Assembly (NCBI RefSeq): GCF_963169125.1
Contig: NC_084794.1
Coordinates: 228,095,409-228,159,408, forward strand
Direction of reading: 5' to 3'
DNA: 64,000 nucleotides
Source: Humulus lupulus
Lineage: Eukaryota > Streptophyta > Magnoliopsida > Rosales > Cannabaceae
Under the pieces are notes generated by a model. It was not told where the DNA came from. It searched no databases and was given only the letters and a program-made list of their open reading frames with translations. Position 1 is the first letter of the stretch. Each line of letters begins with the position of its first letter. A program made the translations under genes and the position numbers. Of this stretch, positions 45,441 to 58,249 are shown one piece after another.

Positions 45441-46824
45441 ATATATATTTATATATATATATTGAGCAGATATATAATTTGTTAGAAGAGACTAAAAAAG
45501 TTCCCATAGGAAACTATGAATGATACATGGGTGGAGGAAAATAAAATACCAATTACTTTTTATTACTATATATTTCAATTTTTTTTTAATATTACCGTGA
45601 CATATGGGCCCATTTGGTAAAATTTTTGTTTTTGAATTTTTTAAACACAAAAATGGAAATATTATTATTTTTTTCTTTATTTTTAAAAAATAAAAATATG
45701 TTTGGTAACTATTTTTGTTTTTTATTTTTAAAAACAAAAAATAATAAACGCATTTGATAACTTTTATTTTTATTTTTTGTTTAACAATATGATGTGTTGA
45801 TTTGAAGAAGAAAAGAAAAATTGAAAACTATTTAAAAAAAATTTGAAAGTAAAAAAATTCTATTTTCAAAATTTTAGTTAAAATTAAAAAAAATAATAAA
45901 TAAAAATAGAATTACCAAACACATTTGATGTTTAATTGTCAAATTTTTAATTAATTAAATAAAAAATAATTTTTTTTTAAGTATTACGAAACAACACCAT
46001 TTTTCCCTTTTTAAATGCGTTGAATCGCGTAATTTTCCCAATTTAATTTCAACAATAAATATTATAAAATGGCTTAGTTGCAGTGCAGGCTCATATGAAC
46101 TCTAATGGACCTGTTAGGTTTAATTTCATAATTGCTACTTTTTTCTAATGATGAATCATACTACTTAATTTATAATTACAGTTTTGTATCACTTTCTTTA
46201 GGTTATTAGTAAACCACACCAGTATAATTTTTGTTTAATAACAACTAGCTCACTTCTAGACCATAAAATACAATAGAGTAGTTTAATACAAAAAGGGTAT
46301 AAATCAAATAAAAATATAGTAGTATTATAAACGTACATCCAAATTGATCTGATTACTAATTTATTTCTGGGAAATTTTTATATATATGATTTTTAATAAC
46401 CGATTTTAATAAGGGATCTTTTTAAAATATGGCATAATTATAGATCTAACTTTAAGAAAATTAATTTTCAAAAATCAATAACTAATATGGTTTTTTCAAA
46501 ATACCATTAAAAAATACTACAACTTAAATGCGAGAAAAAGGTGTGCTTAATTATAAATTTAACATTTATATGGGAAAGAATACGCAATATATTTGAATTT
46601 TTTTTAAAAAAGCCATAAAATATTAATAATTTAAAATTTCCGTAAATAAATTAAATGGAAAAAAACCATATGTCATGTAATTTCCACTTTTAATAAATAT
46701 GGCTTTCCTGTTAATAAAATTTTCAAACATAAGTTTTAAAAATCCATATTGCTAGGTGACTTTTTTGCAAATTAACTTTTATAATTTTTCCATGATAGAA
46801 TTTAATTATGTCATAAAATATGAC
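45441..46824. other. AT-rich intergenic DNA, possible decayed foldback element
   Basis: No gene is seen. 45605-45625 (GGGCCCATTTGGTAAAAT) and 45905-45925 (AATTACCAAACACATTTG) look like opposing arms of a short inverted-repeat element of the hAT/MITE type. The pairing is imperfect, so this is only suggestive. Confidence 0.35.
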
Positions 46825-46916
46825 TTTTTTTTTTTTTTTTATCAAGAAAGAAAGACTTTATTAATCACAAACCAATACAACCTCACAAAATCCAAAAGGA
46901 CCAAAACTCAGCTACA

Positions 46917-49900
46917 TTACATGGAACCCATTTTCCTCAAATAAAAAAGCTCAATGCCTTTCAGAATATTTTGAGAAAAACAACTAAGTCTATACATGCT
47001 ATCTTTTTTGACAATAGCAACTACAACATTGACACTAAGTGAGTAATTATAGACAAAACAAGTGTTTCTATTATGCCAAAGATAATAGACAGTAGCTGAA
47101 AACACAGCAGCCACTATAGAGGCACGAACCCCCTTCCTCATATCTTCAATCCACCTGGTCCAGTCAGAGAAAATTAAAGGCCATTTACAGCCTATCCAAT
47201 CTTGAATATGATGAACTACCTGCTGGGAAAAACAGCAATAAATGACTATGGCTCTCATCAACTTGTTCACAGACCGGGCAAAGGGTAGTATCCAGAAGCA
47301 TAAACACACGAAATAAATGATCCCTAGTTAACAGCTTAGAATTAACAGCTTGCCAAGTGATAAATCGATGCTTGGGAACATTCATTCTCCTCCACACAAA
47401 ATGTTGGTACTTGACAGGGATTTGGTGAAGAAAACTTGCATATAACTGCCCAATTTTAAACCTCCCATGACTGCCTGCTTTTTCAATATCCTCTTGAGTA
47501 AAAATACTACACAAATGACAGATTTTTCGCCAATACCAAGTGGTATCTGCCTTAAGTTGGTAGAGCCAAAAGTTTTGACCCTTTAAATACACAGAGTGTA
47601 TCCATTTCACCCATAAAGACTCCTGCTAATGACTAATTGCCCAGACGTATTTACCTAGCATAGCCTTGTTCCATTTAGTACCTTCACCAAAACCCAATCC
47701 TCCAAAAGATTTAGGCAAACAAACAGTAGACCAGGAAGTGAGATGAAAGTTACTCCTGGTACCATTATTACCCCAAAGAAACCACATACAAAGTTTGTCT
47801 ACTTGTTTGATTATACTCTGAGGCAATAAGAAAATATTCATCCAATAATTTCGCAGCCTCAAAAGAACTGAGGATATGAGCTGAACCCTACCTGCATATG
47901 ATAAATGTCTACTCGTCCAAGTGTGAAGCCTAAGCTTAATTTTTTTAAATAATTTCGCCATAGTCAGCCTCTTTCCACTTTGTAGGTCTCATAAGAATCC
48001 CAAGATATTTGAGGGGGAAGGTGCCCTCTTCAAGTTGTAAAAGCTGCTGTAACTGAACCTTGTCTTGAGCTGAAATACCACCAAAAAATACTTGTGACCT
48101 ACTGAGATTGACCTTCATTCCAGTACTGTTGCAGAAGTCATCAAAAACCTGCTTTATAATCTGAACAGAGCCACAGTTAGCTTTGCAAAAAATCACTAAA
48201 TCATCAGCAAAACATAAGTTGATGATCTTGAGACTTTTACACATAGGGTCAAATCGGAAATCAAGTTGCAAAGCACCTAGTTGAAGTAGCCGTGAGAGAT
48301 ATTCCATAACTAATACAAACAGTAATGGAGAGATAGGGTCTCCTTGACGAAGCCCCTTAACTCCCTGAAACCCCCCCTGCAGTCTACCATTCATCATAAG
48401 AACATATGAAGTACCTCTGAGACAAACCATCACCCAATTAATAAACCTGGTAGGAAACCGCAGGCTGATTAATAACCTCTCCAAAAAACCCCAATCAACT
48501 GTATCGTAGGCCTTACTTAGATCTATCTTTAAAACACATCTCGGGGAAGTATTCCTTCTATTGTAATTCTTAATCAAATCCTGAAAAATTAGGATATTAT
48601 GAGCAAGAGATCTCCCTCTAATAAAGGCACCCTGATTAGGACTAATTAGAGAGGGTAAATCTTCCGAAAGCCTACTGCAAAGCATTTTAGAAATGCATTT
48701 ATAAAGAGTATTGCAACAAGCTATGGGTCTATAATCTATCGCCCTGCTAGGGATTTCAGTTTTTGGGACTATAGCCAATACTGTTTTATTGAGCTCAGCA
48801 GGTATCCTCCCAGAAGAGAAAAAATCCAGTACAGCCGCTGAGATGTCATCACCAATTTGCTTCCACATGGCTTTATAAAATTCTGAATTGTAACCATCCA
48901 AGCCTAGACTCTTTGTACCTAGAATACTAAACAAAGCTTTCTTGACATCAGCTTTTGTAAACTCTCGAATTAATCCCAGCTGCTGATCAATATCTAAGCA
49001 AGGCCCCAACTCAATGCAATCTGTTTTAACCAAACTTGTAGCAGAACTGTGACTGCCCATATAGCTTCTGAAATGATCTAGGAAGTGATGCACTACTGCA
49101 TTATAATCATCAATAATGTCCCCTTGGTCATTCATAAAAGAAACAATACGATTCTCCTCCCTTCTTTTTTTGATGCATGCATGAAAATAAGAGTTATTTT
49201 CATCACCCTTCTGAAGCCATGTAACCTTGCTGCGCTGAATCAAGTAACTTCTGTATCGAGCATAATGTTCTTTATAGCAAATCACAGCTCTCTTTTCAGC
49301 CTCCTGAGCAGTAGCATCTGAAGGAGAATCTTGAGCTTTAGATAAAGCCATCTGATAGACTCCCTTAGCATGATGATAGCCTTGCTCAATATCTCCAATT
49401 TCCTTCCTATTAAACACTTTCAAGACATGTTTCAGCCTTAGCAGTTTCTTAGTCACTCCCAATAAGCCCTCTGTTGTCATAGACTTGAGCCAACTTGCCA
49501 TAACTGTCTCTTTAAACCTGCTGTGTACAATCCAGCAATTAAAGAAATGAAAAGGTTTTATGCCCAAATTCCCATTCTTAAGAGTCCTAATGAGAAAAAA
49601 ACAATGATCTGAATGGACATCCCACTGAACCTCTGCAATAGAATTCGGCAAGGTGTCTATCCACTCTTCATTGATAAAAACATGATCTATTTTTGAATAA
49701 ACTCTATCTCCTCCCTCCTGTTTATTAGACCAGGTAAAATTAGATCCAATACACTTGAGAGTAGCTAGCTGAGAACAAGCTAGCCAAGCAGTAGAGTCAA
49801 GAATCTCATTAGCACTAATCACCTTCCCTCCCAATCTGTCATCAAAATTAAAAACAGCGTTGAAATCTCCCACAACCAGCCAAGGCTTGTTCGAAATATG

Positions 49901-50284
49901 AATAGAAGATAAACCCCTCCACATATCCATTCTCTCATTCAAAGAGTTAAAACCATAAACAAAGGTGATAACTATTCCCAGCTGTAAGCTAGAAAATTTA
50001 ACCAAATAGTGTATAAATTGCTGGTGTTCCAACAACACCTGAACCTTGACAAAAGACTTCCTCCAAAGTACCAGTAATCTGCCCTCAACAACCGTACTGC
50101 TATAGTGATCCCAGTCAAAGAACACTTTAGACATCATATCATTAGCCTTATCCCTCTTTAATTTATTCTCTAATAAAGCACAAATACCCACTTTATTCAT
50201 CTTTAAGAGACTCAGAATAGCATGTTGTTTGTCTCTCTTATTCAAACCCCTTACATTCCAACTAAGAACATTTGAGCAATCCAT
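46917..50284 (-). pseudogene. LINE ORF2: endonuclease, reverse transcriptase, zinc-finger domain
   Basis: The first ATG is 50284 (MDCSNVLSWNVRGLN). The AP-endonuclease domain has WNVRGLN, VVGDFNAVFN, IDHVFINEEW and SDHCFFLIR. The RT has DYRPIACCNTLYKCISKML, NQGAFIRGRS, KIDLSKAYDTVDW, LRQGDPISPLLF and catalytic FADD near 48200. It is open for 779 codons down to 47945. A frameshift at about 47950, a stop at 47626 and another frameshift near 47230 disturb the C-terminal part, which carries the zinc-finger-like WRRMNVPKHRFITW and CPVCEQVDESHSHLL. The product would nick target DNA and copy its RNA there. Recent inactivation is likely given the long intact section. Confidence 0.93.
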
Positions 50285-50296
50285 CAGATTTTGAGC

Positions 50297-51628
50297 CAAT
50301 TAAGAACCCATTTTTCTCCCCTGTTTCTGTTCTTGAAGAACCTTGAACACATTCTGTTTGTTGTCCAAATTTGTGCTCACAGTCTTGCCTCTACTCTTAG
50401 AGTTCCCAACTTTCTTAGGGACTTCCCAGTTCTCTTTATTAGCCTGAGTACGTGACATAAGCTGGACCTGTGAACTTCCCTGAGTTTCAGCAGCCTCACG
50501 AATCTCTATCTCAGATTCATTTTGCTTTGTTTCCACAACTTTAGTAGCCTCATTAACACCAAATGTTTCTCCTACACTGGCCTTGGTATCAGCAACAGCA
50601 GGAACAAAACTGGCAAGTTCCTGTTCTTTCTTGCTCTTTGTAACCCAAACCTTAGTATCAATTTTCTTACACTCAGCTGCATTATGACCAAAGCCCTTGC
50701 AATTCTTGCATTTTATGGGGAGCCATTCATATTCCACAAATTGTTCTTGAATTTGTCCACGCTCATTGACAAAATGTATGATAAATGGAGGGTCATTAGT
50801 GATCTCCATTTCAACAAGAACTCTTGCAAACCTGATCATAGACCTATCTTTTGTAAACTTATCCACCATAATAGGTTTTCCAATTATACTAACCAAGGCA
50901 CTTAGACATTTTTCCCCCCAATATTGCAGACCTAAATTTGGCAGACGGATCCACAGAGGTACAGAGCAGACTAACCTGATAGTATCTAGATCTTGAGTCC
51001 AAGGTCACACAATAACTGGCTTCCTGTCGAACTGCACAATGCCATTCTCCAAAACTAAATCTCTAGTAGCCTCATCATTGAACTTGACAATGGTGAGACC
51101 CATGTGCATCCTCACTACCCGTTCAATACCCAGGTGACCCCAAATTCTTTTAACAAAGCCCTCAAACACAGAAAATGGGGGATTGGCTCCCAAAACCATA
51201 CATATCACAGCTGAGTTCCAATTCTGAGCCTGTTCTGCAACCTCAACCAAATCGATTTGAGCTACTTTCTTTCCATTTTTCATAATTGGCTCCTCATAAT
51301 GAAGCTTAGTCGCCTCATTGATAAGAAGCTTGTCTCTAAGATTCGCCCAATGAGATTGAGCAGAAGCTTGAAAGTTATCCTTCTCCGTAATCGTTTCCGT
51401 ATTCATAACCATCTCTTCATCCACCAGGTGATGCGGATCACCATCTCTTGCTGGGCTCAACGAATTCATGCGCTGCATACCTTCAGTCAAAAGCGAAGGT
51501 AGGTCTTCCTCTGACTGTAGATTATGTTGATTCTGCAAAGAGGATTCTGGCAATGGCGTTGATTTAATGGCCTCCTCATTCCTTGATCTTGATGCAGGCT
51601 TTCGAGTAACCTTCTTCTTCTTCATCAT
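50297..51628 (-). pseudogene. LINE ORF1: RNA-binding protein with CCHC knuckle
   Basis: It starts at ATG 51628 (MMKKKKVTRKPASRSRNEEA). The middle resembles DUF4283 of plant LINE ORF1 proteins (ICMVLGANPPFSVFEGFVKR, GLTIVKFNDEATRDLVLENG). One TGA at 51002, where TGG (Trp) would be expected before the Trp at PWTQDLD, interrupts an otherwise single frame that resumes to 50300. A zinc knuckle CKNCKGFGHNAAEC lies near 50690. The stop codon TAA (50297-50299) is about 13 bases before the ORF2 ATG. Confidence 0.88.
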
Positions 51629-51660
51629 GGAGAGAAGAAAGGATCCTTCGCACGCCCTTT

Positions 51661-54153
51661 GGTTTCTTGATGACTTATTTTCTTACAGATACATTTTTTA
51701 AGAGAAAAAAGATGGATGGCAAAATAAGCCAATTCCACTACATTTTATTATTATTTTTAAAGGAATTCCACTTTATTTTAAGTAAACCCTATTATGGTGC
51801 GTTGAGCCCAATTGAAACGATTTGAACAAAAGCCCACAAATCAGAGAATGGAGTTGGATTGAGCCCAATCAAGGCATGTAGATACTTGTGAATGAATTCA
51901 ATTTAATAAGTAGAAAAAGTGGGAGCAGAAAAAAACAAAAGAAAAAAGGAAAAGTAGAGTGATTATTATGCATATCTGACAGAGGATAGTCCTTTTGCAT
52001 CAATAAAAACACACCACCAAGTTCCTTTCCTTCTGTGACAGTTTCCCACTAAATGTCCTCCAGGAGTTTAGCTTCCAATACTGTGTCTCTACTCATGCCA
52101 ACAAGGTGTTTGTTAATATGTCCCACACACACTCACAATAATATAATATCATTAAATATATTTAGCATTCAACGTTCAAAGTATTCAAAATACCGATGAC
52201 ACAGCCAAAGTAATTGCAAACCCTAGCTAGTGCTCATTACATTTTGTATACCTATATGTACCACATATTACTTCTTCTTGACTCTGTCTTCTTCCTCAAT
52301 CAAAAATCTGGTAATTATTATTAGCTAATAAACAAACCAACCTTATTATAATTATTACCATAGCAAAAGCAAATAGCTAGTTCAGACTATTTGACAAGCA
52401 AAGAATATATATATATATATAATTATATATGAGTAGTACTGGCAAAAATTGATCTTCAAATAAAACAATGAGTAGAAGAGACGGCACCGTGTTACACTGC
52501 GGGTAAACCCTGTGGCTTTGGCCGTAGAACCTTATAAAACCACAGCCATATATGGTATGCCATGCCCTGGACTCATCTCATTGGCTTTTAGTTTTTCACT
52601 AAATCTACTCATAATGACTACATATACATATAAATAATTTATATCTATATGTATTGTTGGGCAGGATCTTTTGTCAATGTAGATTTTCTGATCAAACTTT
52701 TGCTCATTTTCTTGCCAGAAAATGGAAACGAAATCTATTGATTAGCTTTTTCTTTTTAGTATATCAATGAAAAGAAGTTTGCTGATGATCTCAAAGCTAT
52801 GCAGATCAATAATAACTATACTCTTTACTAATTCGTAACCATAAGAAGGTGAGGTTTAAGTTGAACGACATAAGTTAACCAAAAGAAGTAGTGTATGAAA
52901 CCACATAATTCACATCATGAAATTGAATAGTTTTGTTACAAATTGGTTAGGTATAAAATATCTATCTGTCTGTCTAGGCCAACAGAGATTGGTTTTTATA
53001 TACATTTATTCCTTTAGTTTTAATAAAAAGGGTTGAACTGATATGAAATGATGCACACATGTGAACAAATAATAGTACTATGCAGCTATTGACATAGTAC
53101 ATGCACTTTGTCAATAAATTATAAAGACAAACAAGTGTAAACTAAGAATTTTCTGTGTACCAACGGAAAATTATTATTAGTGATGCGTGTTTGTTTGGAT
53201 CAGAATTTGACTGTTTCAGTTCCCTTTATATAAATACTCAACTGGTAAAAGCATTTAAATCTTTGGCTCTAGTACTATGTACCTTCTGTTCTCTGCTGGT
53301 AAAATGAGCTGCTTTAATTATTATTATTATTATTATTTTGAGAATATATAAATAATGAATGCGATAGCTTAATGGCATATATATAAAACGAAACGTATAA
53401 GCAATGTAATATTATTATTAAGTACAATGTAGCTTGCTCACCACCAAGACATAAACCTATACAATTAATGAAGTTATATATAATACTGTTCAATAAGCTC
53501 GAGGACATTAATATTTAATTATATTCTCTATGAACCAATAATTAACATCTCAATATTTGGGGATATACATATATATATATATTGATTAGTATCGATCAAA
53601 TTAATTAATAGGATATATATATAGCAAAAAAACTAACAAATCATGTTCTTTGACTCGTCTTTATATATATTCAATGTATTGTAATATACCTAGAAAACAA
53701 TATAGTATGTAAATACGAAATAATAAAAGAAAATGAATGGTTAGCTTTTGTTTTGTTTTGCTAGATTAATAAGAAACTTTAGTAGGTATATGAGGCTGGC
53801 AGGGTCAAGAGTAGTTCTATAAATGTATAGTAAGTGGTGACCAAACATCCCTTAGACATTTTTGGGGATACCTTTCCAATGGGATATATATATATATATA
53901 TATATTAATTTCAGGCTCTCGTTTACAAATTATATATATATGGCCTTTATTACTGCTCTACTTATTTAATCACTACTACTATACAACTATTTCTCTCTCT
54001 TTCTTTATCAAAGACTCAAAGTGCCCATCACTCTATATCATCATCATCATCATCACCATCATCAATATCAATAGTCTTTTTCTCTGGTCAATCAGTCACC
54101 TTATAGTTATCTTTTTCCTTTCTCAGATCAATCTATATAGCTCTTCAAACTTC
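51661..54153. other. AT-rich intergenic DNA upstream of the SUPERMAN-like gene
   Basis: No gene is seen. It contains (TA)n runs at about 52407-52423, 53566-53582 and 53886-53905, an (ATT)n run at 53318-53337, and a more GC-rich patch at 52480-52560 with a small hairpin. It presumably holds the promoter of the downstream gene. Confidence 0.6.
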
Positions 54154-54270
54154 TTGATCAGCAGATCTAGATGTGTATATATAGACACATCATGTAGCTC
54201 TTTCAATATTGGATCGATAGACTTTTGTTGTCATTATAAATATAAATATATATATATATATAGGTCGATA
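53985..54270 (+). promoter_or_regulatory. Probable promoter/5' leader of the SUPERMAN-like gene
   Basis: A TATATATATGG stretch at about 53930-53943 precedes a CT-rich tract (TTTCTCTCTCTTTCTTT, 53989-54005) and an ATC/TCA microsatellite at 54038-54065. This is the usual look of a plant 5' leader. The transcription start was not determined. Confidence 0.45.
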
Positions 54271-55308
54271 ATGGAGAGTAAAAGATTGAGCAATCACAAC
54301 AGCATGAAAGAGTACTGTAGGAGTAGTAGTACTAGATCATCACTTGACACGATCAGATCATCATATTCCAACAACAACAACAACCACTTGATGATGATCA
54401 AGAACATTAAACCTAAAGTTATTACTGATCATCACAGTAGCTCCCCATCATGGAAAGTCAACAACAACACCAACAACTATAATGAAGCAGAAGAAGAAGC
54501 TGAAGATCAAGAAGAAGAAGGAGAAGGAGAAGAAAATTATAACATCATCAATGGCTTTTCATGGCCTCCAAGATCTTACACTTGTAGCTTTTGCAAGAGG
54601 GAATTCAGATCCGCTCAAGCTCTCGGCGGCCACATGAACGTTCACAGGAAAGACCGGGCCAGGCTCAGACAGTCTCCGCCCAGAGATATCATTCATGGTG
54701 GTCAGTATGGTATCACTACTACTACTGCTGCTGCTGCTGTTGCTGCTCTTCCTCCTGCTACTACTAGTACTACTGCCATGTTTATCAATCTCAACCCTAA
54801 CCCTAACCCTAACCCTAACCCTACCTTCTCATCAGCAATTTCAACCAGCAGCAGGCTCCCGCCATTGATTCCTTATACTTCACCTATTTCATCTTTATGT
54901 TATTCTCCGTTTAAATGTTTTGCTGCAAGTTCCCCAAATGATGAAAACAAGAAATGGCAGCCAATATTGGATTACCATGCCGATCATCATCAAGCAATAG
55001 GGCTTGATGATGATGATGATCATCATCATTCTCAAATCATGGCCAGCAAAGGCTCAGATTTGGCCAAAATGATGAACCACAAAGAGTCTGTTTATGGGGA
55101 CTACGTCAGATCAGGAATAAACGAATGTTTTGTAGAGAAGAACATGATGATGTTTCATCATCATCAGAATAATTTGAAGAAGCAGGTGGAGACCACCGCG
55201 AATAGTAGTACTACTGTGAGATTGGACTTGGAGATTGGTGTTCTTGGTGAGCCAAAAATGGGCAGTACCCTGGACTTGGATTTGGAGCTTCGATTGGGCT
55301 ACTCTTAG
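54271..55308 (+). CDS. SUPERMAN-like C2H2 zinc-finger transcriptional repressor
   Basis: This intact, intronless gene encodes 345 aa. The single C2H2 finger (C105, C108, H121, H125) reads [20 protein letters not shown] then [11 protein letters not shown], and contains the plant-specific QALGGH motif, followed by the basic RKDRARLR. It ends in a leucine-rich EAR-type repression motif [12 protein letters not shown], with a second DLEIG box before it. This combination defines the SUPERMAN/RABBIT EARS/KNUCKLES-type family of nuclear repressors that limit cell division and set floral organ boundaries. The N-terminus is unusually long (94 aa before the SWPPRSY block), with a poly-Asn run and an acidic stretch at residues 72-88. 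Residues about 174-184 are an Asn-Pro repeat encoded by CCCTAA hexamers. Family members are usually near 200-260 aa. ATG 54271 is chosen because upstream in-frame sequence is leader-like and lacks another ATG. The closest member appears to be SUPERMAN itself, but orthology is unproven. Confidence 0.93.
   Translation: MESKRLSNHNSMKEYCRSSSTRSSLDTIRSSYSNNNNNHLMMIKNIKPKVITDHHSSSPSWKVNNNTNNYNEAEEEAEDQEEEGEGEENYNIINGFSWPPRSYTCSFCKREFRSAQALGGHMNVHRKDRARLRQSPPRDIIHGGQYGITTTTAAAAVAALPPATTSTTAMFINLNPNPNPNPNPTFSSAISTSSRLPPLIPYTSPISSLCYSPFKCFAASSPNDENKKWQPILDYHADHHQAIGLDDDDDHHHSQIMASKGSDLAKMMNHKESVYGDYVRSGINECFVEKNMMMFHHHQNNLKKQVETTANSSTTVRLDLEIGVLGEPKMGSTLDLDLELRLGYS
54793..54823 (+). repeat. CCCTAA hexamer run in coding sequence
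   Basis: About five tandem CCCTAA units encode alternating Asn-Pro in the SUPERMAN-like protein. The unit is one base shorter than the plant telomere repeat. Confidence 0.9.
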
Positions 55309-55669
55309 CTATAAATTAATTCATTGTTATTATAATTATTATCTTGATCACTATATAGTTACAAGGGAAAAGCAATATCGTTAGTTTCTTTACCTAAGTG
55401 CGCGCGGTCTCATATATAGTCAAGTTAGAGAGACATATATACGCAAACCTGTGCAAGAGATCATTATGTTTCACTCTAATATATGAAATGTACGTGTGTG
55501 TAAGTGCTTATTACTTTGTTAGTCTTTATATGAGTTTTTATGATCAATATTATTATATATACTAATCTCTCGTGGTATATATATTTAGGTTCATTGTAAT
55601 TCATATCAAGAATTATATTAATTTTGATATAGCACTTCCATTTAATTAGTCATATAGAATATCATTTAC

Positions 55670-55700
<31 letters not shown>

Positions 55701-57782
55701 CATACCATATTATGGTAATGCAAAAGATATAGCGTGAAATTTTACATAAATAAAAGTGTATACAACTATTAAGATTAGGTGAAATTATTATATTATTATA
55801 TTGGAATGGTAGTCCAAAAGAATTTATTGTATCCTATCCCCTCAATTTCTAATTCATACAAAACTTACAAATTCGTGAATGTTTTTTTCAAAAATAAATA
55901 AATAAATAAATAAAAAACAACCCCTATAATAAATTTGACAAAAATGAATAGTATTCCATATTTTCTTAAAAAATAATATTTTAATTAGCTCTCTCAATTA
56001 ATTTTCTTATCTCATGTAGGCATGAATTTAACATTTCTCTCTACCTACTCGTCTTCTCGATTTGCAGTTGACATATTATTATCTAAAAGCTCATAAATGT
56101 TCCTCTCTAACATTTTTTGTAACCTTGCAAATTGCATTTTGATTCCTCAAATATTACTTCTAGCGCCTCAGTAATATCTCTCTTTAATTTCTTTCCAAAA
56201 CGAAAAAAGATACATCACCCTAGAAATGCCTATCTTCCATAGAAAATATTGCACAATTATGCTCTAGTAGTATAATATATTGATATGCAAAAGCACAAGT
56301 ATTTCTTCACGTGAATAGTATATGTAAAATCAAATGTGAAAATATAAATTTTAAAAAGAAAAAAAAAATCAGAATTGAGAGAGGTAAGGTTTACAATACT
56401 ACAATAGTGTCCTGATATGTCTCTTCTAATATATCCACCCGTTGTGATCACTAAACCAAATATAGTAACTTGGCTTCAATTAAGCTAATATAAATCAACT
56501 CACAGACTCAGATTCAATACATCTAAACACCATTAGAGAATCAACCTTTCACCAAAGATCACCCTCAGCCCAGTCCTGTCTATAATATATATATATATAT
56601 TAATGAATATTTGTTAGAGATTCTCTCTCTGTTTTCCTTTAGAAAAAGCTTCCTAAAAATATAAATATATATATTTATCATCGGTCCATACTATTTGCCA
56701 GTTAATGATCTTTAAATAAGATCGATATGTTTTAGAGGTATAGTACAGAAGTACATGATCAGTATAACGATAAGCTAGATTTGTCACATCATCGGTAATT
56801 AACATTAATAACTAATTACCACACTAAGCAAATATTGGTGGAGATCATAATTTAAACCAAACTAAAGAAAACATCACTACTGTTTTAATTAATTTTTATA
56901 TATTTATATGTTTGAGAACTGATCAAATCGATTTTCTTGTCGTTTTCAACTTTCAAAGTTAGCATTTAATTACCACCAATTAAAAAGTCGCTGTCGATGA
57001 CTGCATGGTTTGTAATGGGAATTAGTGAAAAAATATACACTGATTGACATTATGCTATATATACATATACATGCATGACTTTGGATGTGTCCTTTCAGTC
57101 ATTCACATTAATTATAAGTAAAACAATATTATTATTTGTGTACTTTTAAAAAAATATATAGCATTTATTTAAATTATGTAAATAAATTGGTACTGAAAAG
57201 AGATCAAAATTTATTCGATGGCTTGGGATATAATTTCAACATATAGTCGGCTGATTTTAAATTTTTTATTTTTTTTAATGTTAGTTTTAATATAATATTT
57301 TTATATTTAAAAGTAATTTGTAAATATTTAAATTTAAATAAAATAAAATAAAAATTAGAAGAACTAAAATAGAATATTTTTGACATATTTTATAATGATA
57401 ATTATTTAAAAATAATAAATAATTAAAAAAATTAAAATAAGATATTTTAAAGATATTTTACAATGATAATTATTTTAAAATAATAAAAAATTTATAACTT
57501 AAATAAAATTAAATTCAATTATTAGAATAATATCATATTAAATATATAATATAATCTAATATGAATTAGCAACAAATTACTTTTTTTTATAAAAAAAACT
57601 AGCAAGAAACTTAAATTTAAAAACCACGTATAATATTTAATATTATATTAAACATATAATATATAATTTCTTGTTGTCACTTCCAAATTTAAAAACTAAA
57701 ATAAACATAAACTTAAAACAAAAATAAATAAATAAATGATTTAATTAAAATAGAATATTTATTTCAAAATTTATATGGCAAT

Positions 57783-57864
57783 AATATAAATTTAATAAAA
57801 ATAATTAATAAATTCTATAAATAAAACTAAACAAACTTGCATATTGCACATTACTTGTATATAG
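57783..57864 (+). repeat. Decayed Helitron-like 3' end
   Basis: It shares ...AATTAATAAATTCTATAAAT then AAAACTAAACAAAC with the two elements at 43726-43807 and 44597-44672. The hairpin is degenerate and the terminus reads ATAG in place of CTAG. Confidence 0.5.
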
Positions 57865-58249
57865 TCTTATAATTTCTTTGAAACAATTATTTTAGACATC
57901 ATTAACTTTATAATTATGTAAACGGTAGCTTTTGCTATATATTTATGCATTTTGATGTGTAAGACTATCGTGTCAAATTTAGTACAAAAAATAAGTTAAT
58001 GCTATATTTGACATAATATTTTTAATTGTGCTCCAATACACAAAATGCAAATTAACACAAAAAAATCAATAATTCATTAAATATTTATTGAGAACATACA
58101 AAATTAATTTTTTTATGATTTTTTATTATCCAAATTATGTATTCAAGAAATTTTTCATTAAAAAAATAATATATAGTTGGTAATTAATTGTTAACTACTC
58201 AATTATAATAATTAGTAGCAATATAGTAAATAAAAAAATATTTATTGAT

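Larger units (their letters stand above)
46825..51660 (-). mobile_element. Plant L1-type LINE, near full length
   Basis: The poly(A) tail is seen as T16 at 46825-46840 on the plus strand. It carries two open reading frames: ORF1 (51628-50297) and ORF2 (50284 to about 46917). The 5' UTR boundary is unclear, near 51660-51710. No target duplication was found by eye. It has one nonsense change in ORF1, and two frameshifts plus one stop in ORF2. Confidence 0.92.

Noticed and set aside
51660..51730. Target-site duplication for the LINE
   Set aside because: The sequence before the poly(T) (CATAAAATATGAC) has no convincing repeat near the 5' end; short matches such as TGAC or AAAATA are expected by chance.
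52510..52545. Possible microRNA precursor
   Set aside because: The stem is only 10 bp with one G-T pair, too short for a plant microRNA; kept only as a candidate conserved element.
54154..54270. N-terminal extension of the SUPERMAN-like reading frame by 39 residues
   Set aside because: The extension has no ATG (it begins at TTG), is encoded by leader-like (TA)n sequence, and the family starts shortly before the finger region; ATG 54271 is preferred.
54793..54823. True telomere or telomere-fusion relic
   Set aside because: Only about five hexamers, in frame within a coding sequence, and the plant telomere unit has seven bases.
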